Below, piece by piece: positions 12,561-23,310 of a stretch of DNA of 64,000 nucleotides. How positions within the stretch are numbered: the stretch's first letter is position 1; each line of letters starts with the position of its first letter. Position numbers and translations under genes: made by a program. This stretch comes from Trichopria drosophilae (taxonomy: Eukaryota > Arthropoda > Insecta > Hymenoptera > Diapriidae), in NCBI GenBank assembly GCA_030407085.1, contig CM059585.1, positions 66,693,501-66,757,500 on the forward strand, given 5' to 3'. The notes beneath the pieces were generated by a model. The model did not search any database. It was not told the DNA's origin and saw only the letters and a program-made list of their open reading frames with translations.

Positions 12561-13430
12561 CAAAATTAAAAAAAAATCTGTACTTGAAGTTAAATTTGAA
12601 AATCACAATTGCCAATAATATTCAGCAACATAGTCCACGCAAACATAATTTTGTACAATTTTAAAATTCGGAAATAAAATAAAATAGTTCGATTCCGAGA
12701 ATTTACGAAATAAAAGTATTATTTCTAAGAAACGAGTTCAACATAAATAAATGCTCTAAAAGGATTCGGAATTGCCAAAAGTGGGTTATTACCTTTTTTT
12801 AGACAAGAATACGTGATAAAGAGTCAAAAAATTTCCCAGCACGAAAATTTATTTTGTTTAACTAGCAATAATAAACTTAAGGTAATTAAAAATCGAAAAT
12901 CGGTGCGAGCAACTCAAAATAATATTTGATTTTTTGAAACGGAACATAAAATAATCAAATTCTGCGAAATAGTGCGATTATAAGACGATTTCCATAAACA
13001 TAAATAATTCCCGTAAATAAGGAATAATTGTGTTTACATTTCTGACATGATCTAAATGAGTAAAATGATTTTAACAATTCAAATCACAATATGGTTTAAA
13101 TAAATTAGAATTAGAAAGTAAATTTATTTCAAAACAGAATCGTGCCAGAAGTAATTATTTAATCAGGTGGAAGAATAAAACCAAACAAATTTAAATTGAA
13201 GTAGTATTTTAACTTTTTTGTGGTCGAAATGACAAATAATCGCTGATTCCTAGAAATCGCTCGTAAACAGACCGCTTTTCTAGAATCTGAAAAATAATTT
13301 CATATTTAAAGTATAATCTATTGTACATTATTCAGACGGAATTATACTATCGAAGAATATTAAATAATTTTAATCGAATTTAAATTTTTAAATTTTTTTA
13401 TTATGATATGAACGGGCGATATCGCCCTTT
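12561..13430. other. No gene seen
   Basis: Uniformly A+T-rich sequence with no frame of interest. Confidence 0.5.
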
Positions 13431-13895
13431 TTGCCGAATTTCATACATACATTTTATCCTTATATTTGCGAGAGCTGCAGATTGTCTTAAGATATATCGC
13501 CATACTTCACATTTGTGTATGAAATGTAGGAGTTGCAGAAGCCTACTCCAAGTACAGCAACGGTCACAAGTCGACTTCCGCTAGATAAACAACATTGCGT
13601 AACGTAAATAAACAACTTGGCTCGTCTTACGAACTGCATGTTGCTTCTTGAAAATCGTTTTCGAAATATTGTTATCTGGGCGGAGATTGAACTCACGACC
13701 TACAAATATAAATTTTTAAATATACAGACCGAATTTTCAAATTTTAAGAAAATATTTATTACAGAAGGCTTTTGAATTCGGCGTTATTAGCGCTACCGCT
13801 TGCGTGTAGTATTGCTTTGCTCCGTTTGATTAGTGTGGGAAGTATTTATTTCTAACATTACCGTTTCCAAGATTATAATGGTGTAATTTCTATAA

Positions 13896-13914
13896 GCGTC
13901 ACCGCTGCCACCAA
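13896..13914 (-). other. Primer-binding-site-like sequence
   Basis: On the minus strand TTGGTGGCAGCGGTGACGC lies eight bases after the CA end of the LTR 13922-14289. TGG-initiated sites of this style serve as tRNA primer sites in gypsy-type elements. It sets the element's orientation as minus. Confidence 0.5.
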
Positions 13915-13921
13915 TTTAATC

Positions 13922-14289
13922 TGTTACGTACCTAATGGTACGCAACAGTGAGAGCGGTGGGACGGGGAGGAATAAAATAAGAAATTGCGACGGATTAGGT
14001 GTAAATTAGGTCATAAATTAGGTGATAAAGGGTAAAATTAGGTGTTAAACGGATTAGGTCGCTCTCAGACTGACTTCTCCGATGCGGTCTCGAGACGAGA
14101 GCACAGCGGAGCTCGTCGTAATTCTTTTCCAACCGTGTGAATATGCTGAGGCTGCACTTCGACTTCCGTTCGATAGCGCAGCTCGTGCATATTCACACGT
14201 TGAAGAATTAGATTTTATTTATAAAATTATTTCGAGGGACGGCTACGTCCACCGGACGTAATAATTGAAATCTCTTGAAAGTTGTTACA
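13922..14289 (-). mobile_element. Gypsy-type LTR (368 bp), 5' LTR of a minus-strand element
   Basis: On the minus strand the block starts TGTAACAACTTTC and ends GGTACGTAACA, a proper TG...CA unit, with a primer-binding-like site just downstream. Inside is a 90-bp hairpin (about 14119-14208) whose arms read GTGTGAATATGC and GCATATTCACAC around a G+C-rich loop. No gag or pol follows at lower coordinates, and no matching 3' LTR is in the window. It is an LTR plus leader fragment. Confidence 0.55.
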
Positions 14290-14420
14290 TAGTGTTCTCT
14301 GGGTCGCTGATTAGAATTTCAATTCAGATTTTGAAACTTCGAGATGGTGGACCGAATTATAGATGACCATATTAGATCCACCATTTTGAATTTGCAAAAT
14401 CTGACCTCAAATTCGAAATC
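14290..14420 (+). repeat. Dispersed repeat with GGTGGACC/AAATTCAAAATGG motif
   Basis: A short copy of the family also seen at 11765, 38585 and 59330: GGGTCGCTGATTAGAAT, then AGATGGTGGACCGA, then further degenerate motif copies. Confidence 0.5.
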
Positions 14421-14789
14421 AGCAGCCCTAAATACTCCCGAATATAAATTGTATGTATGCACCTTATGCGTAAGAATCCGATTTTACTCATTAGTATCAT
14501 CCAATTAGGTATTAAAACATATATTGCGTAAAATCACATTCTTCGTACATGTTGTACAAAATAATATTTCATGTAGAATTGTCCGCTCTTGCTTCTTTGT
14601 TGGAAATATTTTTTTGTCAAATCAGTACTATGCGAATTTATGAAAGTCACGTATTTTTCTTTTTTTCAAGATAATGGTTATGACCAAATGGCAATTTTTT
14701 TCATCAAATTTGTTTTTAGTGACCAAAAATAAGCAAAATGAAGATGCATTTTTTTCATGTAATGTACTCTTTCCAAAGGTTTACCAGAA

Positions 14790-15290
14790 ATTTATTCCAC
14801 TTTTCCAAACACACACCCCCGGAAGACTTGCTGTGCACTATCATCCAAACGATAGACTGGTGTTTTCCATTATATTTCATCTCAAATTAAGTACCCGTAA
14901 AGTTTCAAGCTTTAACCAATAAAACAAAATTTATTTCGCTAATTATTGAAAATTTCAAGATGGATGATGAATTCCATTTTTCATAAATACCCCGGGAAGA
15001 CTTGTTCTGCATTATCAACCAAACAGCAGACTGTTGTTTTTTATCATATTTCCTCACAACTTAAGTACCCATAAAGTTTCAAGTATTAACTAATAAAACA
15101 AAATTTATTCCACTTTTTCATAAGTACCCCCCCCCCCCCGGAAGACTAGCTCTGCACTATTATCCAAAGGTAAACTGGTGGTTTCCATCACAATTTAAGT
15201 ACCCATAAAGTTTCAAGCTTTAACCAATAAAACAATTTTTTTCGCTTTTTCATAAGTACCCCCACTGAAGACTTGGCCTGCACCATTAAT
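14790..15290 (+). repeat. Tandem repeat array, unit about 120-150 bp, with C-run
   Basis: About four units occur. Each has ACCCCCNGGAAGACTTG, then GCACTATNATCCAAA, then TTTCCATNATATTTC, then TTAAGTACCCATAAAGTTTC, then AACCAATAAAACAAAATTT. The C-run varies in length, with about eleven C at 15129. A second array of the same unit lies at 22855-23310, and one stretch of over 150 bp is nearly identical between them. Confidence 0.85.
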
Positions 15291-16810
15291 CAGAAAAACT
15301 ACAGCTAGAATCATTAATTACGTATTAAAAACGAACAGAAAAATATCCTCAAAAACTTAAACTAATATGACACGAATTCGTGATGCCGCCTCCCGTACTA
15401 TTCCATTTGTTCCTGCATTCGAACTCCCTCCACTTTTTCAAATCTTTCTTCCGTCGTGAATTACGAAAATTCGGTAAAATAGACACGTGTACTTCTCACT
15501 TTCGTTGTGTATTTACTTTCTGCAATCTAGTAAACTCTTAGTGCCGACCAAAAATTCTCACCAGCCAATCAGACTGTGTCGCTTCTATGTCGTTACCAAT
15601 TTTGCGCTACGGGTTCTCTATCGCCTTTTCTCGTTTATTTTTATATGTTTTCTTATTATAATCGTTATATACATTATTGTCACTTGTTTTTAAATTGCAG
15701 CATACAATTTTTCTTTTCAATTTACATATTGCATATTTTCTTGTTACACTGAATATAATATGCATTATTGTTATTTATTTCTGTTGTCGTAGTTATTCAC
15801 TTTCTTATCACATTTTACATATTGCATATTTTCTTATTACACTGAATGCAATATACATTGTTGTTATTTATTTTTGTTATCACAGTTATTCACTTTCTTA
15901 TTTTTACATACTGTATATTTTCTTGTTACATTTATATGACTATTACATAGATTTACGTTACATATTTTATAATTAGACCGTCCGTTCCAAGAAGACATGT
16001 CGTCCTATTTAACCCTTTAACCCCGAAAGGTGCTGGTTTTCTACATGGATTTCATCCTCGTAAATTTCTACGCTTCGCATAAAAAACGACGCCATCTTTC
16101 TGTAATTACCAATCACGGATCGGTGTGCAGTGCCGACTCGACAAGCAATGTCCACGACCTGCCAACGGTCAATCACGACGCCCTCAGATGACGAGATCTA
16201 CGAGCTCTGAGACGACGCTACGACGATGTTTGGCAACACCGCTGAGAGGAAGACGGACTATTGCATCACCGCCTTCCGCGCATTCGTCGGATCACCGCGT
16301 CACATTATTCTACAAACACACCTTGGTAATTGGTGAAGGTCATCGAGTTTACCACACCGTCAATTGGTAATATTATGTGATACGTTTTTATAGTGCTGCC
16401 ATTCCAGGTCTGTAAATAGACTTGAGAATTTTGTTCACGCCTTTATCGCTAAAGCTCTACGACAACGCTTGCTGCGTCGTTCAAGCACAATTAACGAAGT
16501 TTTGTCTCTCATTGACCCGGTTGCTAGTTTCAGTGACTCGTTTTTGGAACAGTCCTTTAATATTGATTTGATTTCACAGGAATCCAATAATCGCTCACAG
16601 ACAGTTCGTACAATGGCTGCACCTGTTGCCACTGATCTCACCTCTCGCCTGAGCAGTCTATTCGAGGAGATGTTAGCCATCATGCTCGAGCTCAAGAACA
16701 TGTCAACTGGGCTCCAGGTCGTCTCAGGATGCGGTTGAGCAATATTAAGCAGATGTGGTCACGATATCACGTAACTGAATAATTTAAAAACATTTTTAAA
16801 AAAGAAAAAT
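15291..16810. other. No recognised gene; internal short tandem repeat
   Basis: A unit of about 105 bp is repeated at 15715-15935 (phrases CATATTGCATATTTTCTT, TTACACTGAAT and TTATTCACTTTCTTAT). A block at 16100-16740 is G+C-richer and holds an 89-codon plus frame (16469-16738) of protein-like composition that I cannot assign. It may be debris belonging to the Penelope relic downstream. Confidence 0.4.
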
Positions 16811-16817
16811 ACGACTT

Positions 16818-17076
16818 GTGGCAAAACTTATTCACAAAAATTTCGGAACAATCAAACCTTACAAGGATAAATTGCCACTTCCAACATCTGGCAACATCGT
16901 ACAACATTGTGACTGCATTTACATAGGTGAAACGAGTAGAAGATTAGAAACTCGTTTAAGAGAACATCGAAAAACATTGAGGGACGAGTGGAAGTATATA
17001 CTGGCTTAACTGTTCACAGAATCGATACCGGACATCAGTTCGATTTTGAGAACACGAACATCTTAGCCGTCTAGTA
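16818..17076 (+). pseudogene. Penelope-like retroelement, GIY-YIG endonuclease fragment
   Basis: The plus frame encodes HCDCIYIGETSRRLETRLRE, the core of the GIY-YIG nuclease found at the C-terminus of Penelope-like element proteins, where it nicks target DNA. A frameshift near 17003 is followed by a frame containing VHRIDTGHQFDF, which matches the usual end of that domain, and then a stop at about 17075. The reverse transcriptase part is missing. The 63-codon frame is a fragment of a protein normally several hundred residues long. I am confident of the family, and the copy is clearly dead. Confidence 0.85.
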
Positions 17077-17462
17077 TAATAAAACTAAACGAATACAAAT
17101 AGACGATTATTTTATTCAAAAAACTGAAAACACCGTCAATTTTAGGTTTTAAACCTCTACACTTCCTTCAATTTATAACAAAATAAAAATTAAAAATTAA
17201 AAGACACTTCAAATTTGAAGATTTCTTAACCGAAATAGTTATTTGCTACTAAATACTGTTTAAAATGAATTCTCGATTACGTAGTGCGATTGAAATCCAT
17301 TAAGGATGTTCCCGGCGGTAACGTCCGTCCAAAAGTTAGTCCGCGCTCCGTGTCACGCGCGCCGTCATGTTCATGTGCACACGCACAAGCCTGCGCCGGC
17401 GACAGGGCAGCGATCTGGCAACGTCGCAATTTGCAGTTCGCGTTTCATGTTGGAAAACTATA
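17077..17462. other. No gene seen
   Basis: A+T-rich up to 17280, then a G+C-rich patch (17300-17440) with CpG and CA-type runs. Short frames there have no family resemblance. Confidence 0.4.
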
Positions 17463-17466
17463 TTAA

Positions 17467-18505
17467 CCCTTTGTCCCACTACTTGGGTCAGATTGACCCA
17501 GCGTAAATTTCAAAGTTCTGTAACTTCCGATAAAGAGCGCGGGGGGCGCCACCATCCGTCCGTAAAAAAAGTTACTACTGCCAAGAACCCCTCTACCGAG
17601 TTACAGCGCGCCAGTACCGCCCAGGCCTTCGTACGGGGCACTTGAACTTGCTCTCGGGTCAACCTGACCCAGGTAGTGGGCGATACGGTGTCAAAAGTGT
17701 AAGTATTTTTTTTTTGTATTTTCGCTTAAAATTGTTCATTGTGGTCTGAAAAATGTGAAAAAAACATCCGCGCACGCCAAAAAAATAATAAAAATTTTTT
17801 TCATATATTTTTCAGTGAAAATGGCAGGTCGCACGGGAGAAGATATTTTGCGCGAATATGAATCTCGGTGTACAAAAAATGCCCAAGCGAAAACGCTGTT
17901 ATTTTTGCAAGACCGAAAAAGACCACAAAACGCAGTTCTGTTGTATGAAATGCGAGAGACCCATCTGCGAAGAGCACCGTGTTGTATGTTGTGTCAACTG
18001 CTACAGCGAGTAAAATATGTGTAAAATAAAAAATCATGCTGGATAAATAATTTGTACTTACTTTTTCACTAATTCCCTCGTTATGAACTTTTATTCATAA
18101 TTTTGCATGTAATTTTGGTACTTTATTTTTTGCAATTTTGAGGTTAAAAAATTAAGCATTTTTTTCGAAAAACATCCTATGTACAATTTTTTTTCTGAAA
18201 GCTATACTCTTCACCTTTAATGTCTTTTTTTAATCGCTCCGATATCTTTATTTGTCTTGAAGTTACGATTTTTTGAATGAAGAAGCTATTTTTCGGGAGG
18301 TAGCTCCATTGTTTAAACAAACTTATTATAAAAAAATAATTTTTGACGTCTTATTATTGTTAAAATTTTGAGTTCGAGGATGAAAGAAGCTACCTGAATT
18401 TTTTCAGATTTTTTTAAGCACCTTAAGTACTTTAAAATACCTCAGGACGCAAACGACCCAGGTAGTGGGAGAGAAGGTGCCGAAATACCCTAGTGGGACA
18501 AAGGG
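17467..18505 (+). mobile_element. Short piggyBac-type element with TTAA target duplication
   Basis: The termini are CCCTTTGTCCCACTA on the left and TAGTGGGACAAAGGG on the right, a perfect 15-bp inverted repeat. TTAA lies directly outside each end (17463-17466 and 18506-18509), the diagnostic piggyBac duplication. A subterminal motif related to GACCCAGGTAGTGGG recurs near both ends (17668 and 18456), a candidate transposase-binding site. At 1,039 bp it keeps only the end of the transposase gene, so it is an internally deleted, non-autonomous copy. Confidence 0.9.
17819..18013 (+). pseudogene. piggyBac transposase C-terminal cysteine-rich domain
   Basis: In the frame ending at TAA 18011-18013 the peptide contains KRCYFCKTEKDHKTQFCC and then further cysteines in C-x2-C, PIC-x2-H and CC-x2-C arrangements. 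This is the cysteine-rich RING/PHD-like tail of piggyBac transposases, which recognises the inverted repeats. The ATG at 17879 lies 44 codons before the stop, and the frame is open upstream to a TGA at 17816. A 3' splice-like TTTTTCAG precedes it. The catalytic DDD core is absent, so no activity is expected. A longer plus frame over it at 17755-18024 is a shadow. Confidence 0.85.
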
Positions 18506-18518
18506 TTAAAAATTAAAA

Positions 18519-18833
18519 ATGTCAGATAAATTTCGCAAATCAAATGGTCGATTTGGGAAAAGAAGATTGGAGGAAGCTCGTGAAAAAGCGATACAGCTTA
18601 TGACTAAAGCAAAAAAAAAAACAAAAACAAACAGTCCCGATACTCGACAGAACGCGTGTCTAGGAAAACGAATTGTTGACATCGATGAACTTATTAAAAA
18701 ATCGACATGCTGCTATTGCAAAGAAGATCTAAGTTTACGGAATATTGTAAAAGAAATTGAAGTTTTCGGCACGTATTCGCTTTTGTCAATACAGTGCAGT
18801 AAATGCACGCATAATTTGACATACAAATTTTGA
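18519..18833 (+). pseudogene. Mutator-like transposase, N-terminal fragment
   Basis: A 104-codon frame starts 10 bp after the TTAA of the piggyBac element. It begins with a basic stretch containing RFGKRRL, followed by GKRIVDIDELIKKSTCCYC and a second cysteine pair in IQCSKCTHN. This N-terminal zinc-binding arrangement before a DDE domain is what I know from insect Mutator-like transposases (the 'Mutator' domain). The frame stops after the second cysteine pair and no DDE part follows, so the copy is truncated or the stop is a disabling mutation. Family assignment is by pattern only. Confidence 0.6.
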
Positions 18834-19600
18834 TATGGCTGGTTCATATCTGTATAAGAAATCATAGATAAAATGCATTTATTGTTCAGTATTATTTAAG
18901 TTAAGTATTTTGTAATATACAAATAAAACTCGTTATTTCTTTGCGTTTGTTGGCTACTGATTATAATATGATAATTATAATATTAGTTAACATATTAATA
19001 AACAAACATTTATTCAAGCAATGATTTATTTTCCTTCATCCTTGTAGTTTAAGTAGATATTTTAGAATTTTACACAAAAGGTTTTAAAAATACAAGAAAA
19101 TAAAAAATTTAATCATCAGACATTTTTCATTATTTAATTATTGATTTATGAATCAAAATATTAATTTCTAAATTGAATTTATTTTTGTATAATATTTTTA
19201 TAATACTATTAAAACTATCGTTTGTTTGTAACTTTATTTTGCACCAATGTCAGGAAAAGACGATATCACATTATGTATTACTTATTAACAGAACATCATT
19301 AATGACATTTGTATTATTTCATTTTGCTTACACTGTAGTATTGCATTTTGTAATTGTAATGATAAATAAAAGATAAAGTAATTGCATTATGAAAATTTAG
19401 AGTTATTTATAAATTTAAAGATGTCTAACAAAACAATTATTTGACATAAAAAGCATAAGGTACAGACACTAATTTCAATATTTATTTTAAATTATATTGA
19501 TTAATTATTGTTTCCCAATTAACTTACTGTATTAGATTTTTGTAAGCCGAAATTCATAAATTTAAAAATATCAGAATTTTTTATCAATTTTTTATAGAAA
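18834..19600. other. No gene seen
   Basis: Strongly A+T-rich. It may be decayed continuation of the preceding element, but no frame or motif shows this. Confidence 0.45.
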
Positions 19601-19611
19601 AAACAACGAGT

Positions 19612-20454
19612 TCAGATAAATAACGTATTGCTCGAACGAAATCTCGCGCGGAATCTTCTAATGCAGTCTTGCCGCTTGCTTTTTGTCCTCCTCTGGATAA
19701 ATGTTTCATCTTTATGTATACTCCATCCTTCTTTAATTAACTCACCCATGTTTTCTATCACTATCTCTTTCTCACCTTTACTTTCCATCCTCACCTGCAC
19801 AACTGCACCTCGCTCTGTCTCTCCTTTCACTTCAGCCTTCACTGATCTTACCTTTCCCCTGCAGGCCCATTTCACCTTATTTTTCACTTGTATTTCAGCT
19901 TTCCATCCACTCAGTTTTACCCCTCTAACTATCACGTTCTTCTTTATCAACTCTCTTCTTCTCGCTTCCTTCTTCCATTCATCTTCTTCTCTTCTTCTCT
20001 CCTCCTCCACCCACTCTATCTCTCTTTCCCTTTCAGAACTTTCTCTGCTTTTCTCCCCCTCACTTTCACTATTTTTTACTCCGTCGTCTTTCTGCACCAT
20101 AACCTCCACATTTTCGGCCTCAGCCCCTGCACTTTCTTCCGAACTTTTCTCCTCCCACACTTTACACGCCTTTTCTTTCTTTTCTATTTCTTTTACCCTC
20201 TCGCCTTGCACTTCACTCGTATCATCCTTTCTGTTTTCTACTTCTGTTCCCTCTCCCCTCTGGGCTTCCCTCTCATTTTCCTTCTTCCAAGCCTTCCACT
20301 CTTTTTCCATCTTATCCATCTTCTTCTTCAATACCTCCCACTCCCTATCTATTAAGTCCATTCTCGTCTTTATCACTCTTACCATCTCCTTCCAGTAGCT
20401 CAACTCCTTTCCTTCATCACTCATTTTCTCCCGCAAAAACAAAAACAATCTCAC
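19612..20454 (-). CDS. Non-LTR retrotransposon ORF1, coiled-coil RNA-binding protein
   Basis: An intact 280-codon minus-strand frame. Residues about 10-175 are extremely rich in E, K and R with heptad-like spacing, a long coiled coil. From about residue 170, RRRELIKKNVIVRGVKL and the following alternating hydrophobic pattern resemble the RRM-like and C-terminal parts of insect non-LTR ORF1 proteins, which bind element RNA and act as chaperones. The strand asymmetry is striking: purine-rich on the minus strand over the whole 1.4 kb. No ORF2 follows at lower coordinates, so the copy ends shortly after ORF1. The long plus-strand frames opposite it are shadows. Function is inferred from pattern, and the clade is uncertain. 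Confidence 0.65.
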   Translation of the reverse strand: MRLFLFLREKMSDEGKELSYWKEMVRVIKTRMDLIDREWEVLKKKMDKMEKEWKAWKKENEREAQRGEGTEVENRKDDTSEVQGERVKEIEKKEKACKVWEEKSSEESAGAEAENVEVMVQKDDGVKNSESEGEKSRESSEREREIEWVEEERRREEDEWKKEARRRELIKKNVIVRGVKLSGWKAEIQVKNKVKWACRGKVRSVKAEVKGETERGAVVQVRMESKGEKEIVIENMGELIKEGWSIHKDETFIQRRTKSKRQDCIRRFRARFRSSNTLFI

Positions 20455-21045
20455 TTTCTTTAATTTCTCTCTTTACTTTGCGTTTACTTTTTTGCTTCCT
20501 CTGTCGTTTCAATTCCGCACGTGCCTGCTTATCTCTGTAGTCACTTTCCAGTCCGTTCCGCTTTCCTCGCTCCTATTCTATTCCACCCGCCACCTACCGT
20601 CCGCCGCCGACACTCCGTTCCCTCTCTCGACTTCCTTCTTCTCTCCCACTATTCCCTGGTTCACTCCCGCGCAATCGCGGGATCATCATTCCTCTCCGAG
20701 CACTGCTGACCGACAGTTTCGCCATCTATAGTATTTCTTCTCTACCTTCATTTCCTCCATTAACTTCCGCTCTTCCTCGTTTTCCACGCGTGCGCTTCTT
20801 ACTCTTCTCTTCACATGTGTGCTGTTTCTCCTAACCTCTCTCACTTTCATTTCACTTTTCCTCTTCACCTTATCCTTCCTCTTCGTATTTCAGTCTTTCT
20901 TCTACCTCCCTTCCTTCTACACTTTCTTAAAACTCATTATACCCATTCTCTTCTCATATTTTCTACCCTTTTCTTTAAAACTTCGCGCACGATGCGGACA
21001 AACGAACCGCTCTCACCTCGGTCACAACCGGAAGTCAACTTAATG
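20455..21045 (-). mobile_element. 5' leader of the non-LTR element
   Basis: The purine-rich minus-strand bias continues unbroken from ORF1 to about 21045 and stops there, where an ATTT-rich simple repeat begins. This marks the likely 5' limit of the element. Frames here are by-products of the compositional bias. Confidence 0.5.
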
Positions 21046-21200
21046 TTATATATTTATATATTTATTTATTGATTTACTTAATTAATTACGAATTTATTTA
21101 CTCTTTCATTTACCTGTTTATTTAATTATTTATTCATTTATTTACTTATTTAATTAATTAGCAGTTTTTTTATTTATTTTTCTGTGATTTATTTACTTAC
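21046..21200. repeat. (TTTA)n-rich low-complexity tract
   Basis: Irregular TTTA/TTAT repeats directly abut the 5' end of the non-LTR element. Confidence 0.75.
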
Positions 21201-21518
21201 CGCAATTTTAATAAGTTCATCGACCTGCATAAATGCCTTCTATTTTAAACGATTTAATTATTGAAAGTAGTTAATAAATTTTTGATACGCTGAAGATCTA
21301 CATTTAGATCGTTTGGATGATCACATTGCGACAAGCCAGGTGGCAGAATATACTGATTGTATCCTGAATTTCATCTGCACAGTCGTCAACCTCGATGTCG
21401 GACTTCTGTGCAGCTTCTTCCAATTCCGAAACTCTATCGTCGACTTAAGCTCAAATAATTATTTTAAATGAGATTCCGTTATATTCATATGAACCAAAGA
21501 CTCCTTCATCTATGGTAT

Positions 21519-22122
21519 ACCCTGCCAAAAATATGAGCGTCCATTAAGGGTTCATAGAGCGTGGAATGACGTTCGGGAAACGTTCAAGAAACGGGCATTC
21601 CGCTTCCACGAAAGTTCTATAAGAGTACTTAATGCGTGAATATGTACCTTTTAAATTAATTTTAATCAATTTCTAAGACGTAATATGATAATCGCATTAC
21701 ACTTGTATTCTAATAAAAATGTTCGTTGATAACGATTAATAATGATTGATCCTAGTATAATGTGGAGCAAAATAATTTTTGAAGACTGAAAATTATAAGG
21801 TTTCGTAAGGGAACTTGTAGAAGATTGTAAAAATCGCTTTACTTCATCTTGCGGAACGTCTCATGAACTCTTTAATTTTGGTTTTCTCATGCAGCGTACA
21901 AAAGTTAAAAAAAAACGTTGATGCACTCTTAGAAGCCGCTTAACTGGACGCGTAGATAACGCTTAAAAGGTGCATATTCACGCTTCAGAACTCTTTTCAA
22001 TTAAGCGTCAGTTAAACTTATTCTAAGCGTGCGATTCGCTTCATTAAGCGTACAATTTCGTAAAAACGTTTCTTATTCTCTCACTGGACGCTTTACTGTA
22101 CGCTTTATTTTTGGCAGGGTAA
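21519..22122. mobile_element. MITE with long inverted repeats, ACCCTGCCAAAAATA termini
   Basis: The left end ACCCTGCCAAAAATATGAGC and the right end, whose complement reads ACCCTGCCAAAAATAAAGC, face each other across about 604 bp. Inner segments also pair: CGTGAATATGTACCTTTTAA near 21636 with TTAAAAGGTGCATATTCACG near 21965. Motifs of type AAGCGTNNAN recur many times inside. The flanking dinucleotide is TA-like on both sides. No coding capacity. The parent superfamily is not clear. Confidence 0.75.
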
Positions 22123-22850
22123 TGTCAGATAAAGATGCATTAATGGCAGCGATTGTAGTATAAATAAAGTTGGCTAATTCACTAATGTTTGTTGGTGAAA
22201 CTATGTCGTTTGTGGAGAGATCCTGCCGTTTCAGTAGCGTTGTTATTCTGACTTTTGATATTGCCCATGGTAATTGTAGATGTGGCCTTGATTAATTCCG
22301 TATTAATAACGACAGGTAGAGATTTGTGCGATAACATTTTAAGCACAACTTGAACCACTGGGAGACCGCCGATGGTAATTTAAATGAACAACGCGGATGC
22401 CAGTAAGTTTTATAAACACAACAGTTGACCAGGTTAACAACAATTTGGTTGCAACCAACTCATGAATTAGATTTCCTCTTAATGGCTCAGTTAGTATCAG
22501 ATAGTGTTTTGTGCGTACGTACTCGTTTAGAAATTGCAGAAAAATCTGAAGATTTGTCTCAATGTTATGGGCTTAGATGATACATTCATGGCATAAATAC
22601 CAACACAATGCAGGTTCGCATAATCATAACATAAAATAGTATTGCGACTGATGCTTATAGAAATTACACCATTATAATCTTGGAAACGTACGGCTGAAAG
22701 GGATAAAAGGTTAAACACCAGAATATTAAAATATTTGAAGAATTTATATTACCGTGAATACATAGAATAATTAATAATGCAGGATTCATAATGAATTTGC
22801 AATTGATCATTCATAATTGGCGGGCTTATAACCTACAATAGCGACTGATG
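22123..22850. other. No gene seen
   Basis: Mixed-composition sequence without a recognisable frame or repeat. Confidence 0.45.
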
Positions 22851-22854
22851 GTAA

Positions 22855-23310
22855 TTTCGCTAATTATTGAAATTTTCAAGATGGATGATGAATTCCATTT
22901 TTCATAAATACCCCGGGAAGACTTGTTCTGCATTATCAACCAAACAGGAGACTGTTGTTTTTTATCATATTTCCTCACAACTTAAGTACCCATAAAGTTT
23001 CAAGTATTAACTAATAAAACAAAATTTATTCCACTTTTTCATAAGTACACCCCTGGCAGACTAGCTCGGCACTATGATCCTGGCGGCAGACTGGTGTTTT
23101 CCATCATATTACATTACAATTTAAGTACCTCTAAAGTTTCAAGCTTTAACCAATAAAACAAAATTCATTTCTCTATCCATATGAACCCCCCCCCCCCCCC
23201 CCGGAAGCCTTGCTGTGCACTATCATCCACACGGCAAACTGTTGTTTTCCAACATATTTCATCATAATTTAACTATCCACAGAGTTTCAAGCTTTAACTC
23301 ATAAAATACG
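22855..23310 (+). repeat. Second array of the 14790-15290 tandem repeat
   Basis: About three units occur. The first 190 bp (from TTTCGCTAATTATTGAAA) match 14935-15130 with only a few differences. The C-run at about 23187-23202 is longer than in the first array. Confidence 0.85.

Noticed and set aside
19628..20398. 256-codon plus-strand frame rich in Ser, Phe and Leu
   Set aside because: It is the complement of the purine-rich ORF1 at 19612-20454. Its composition is explained by that bias.
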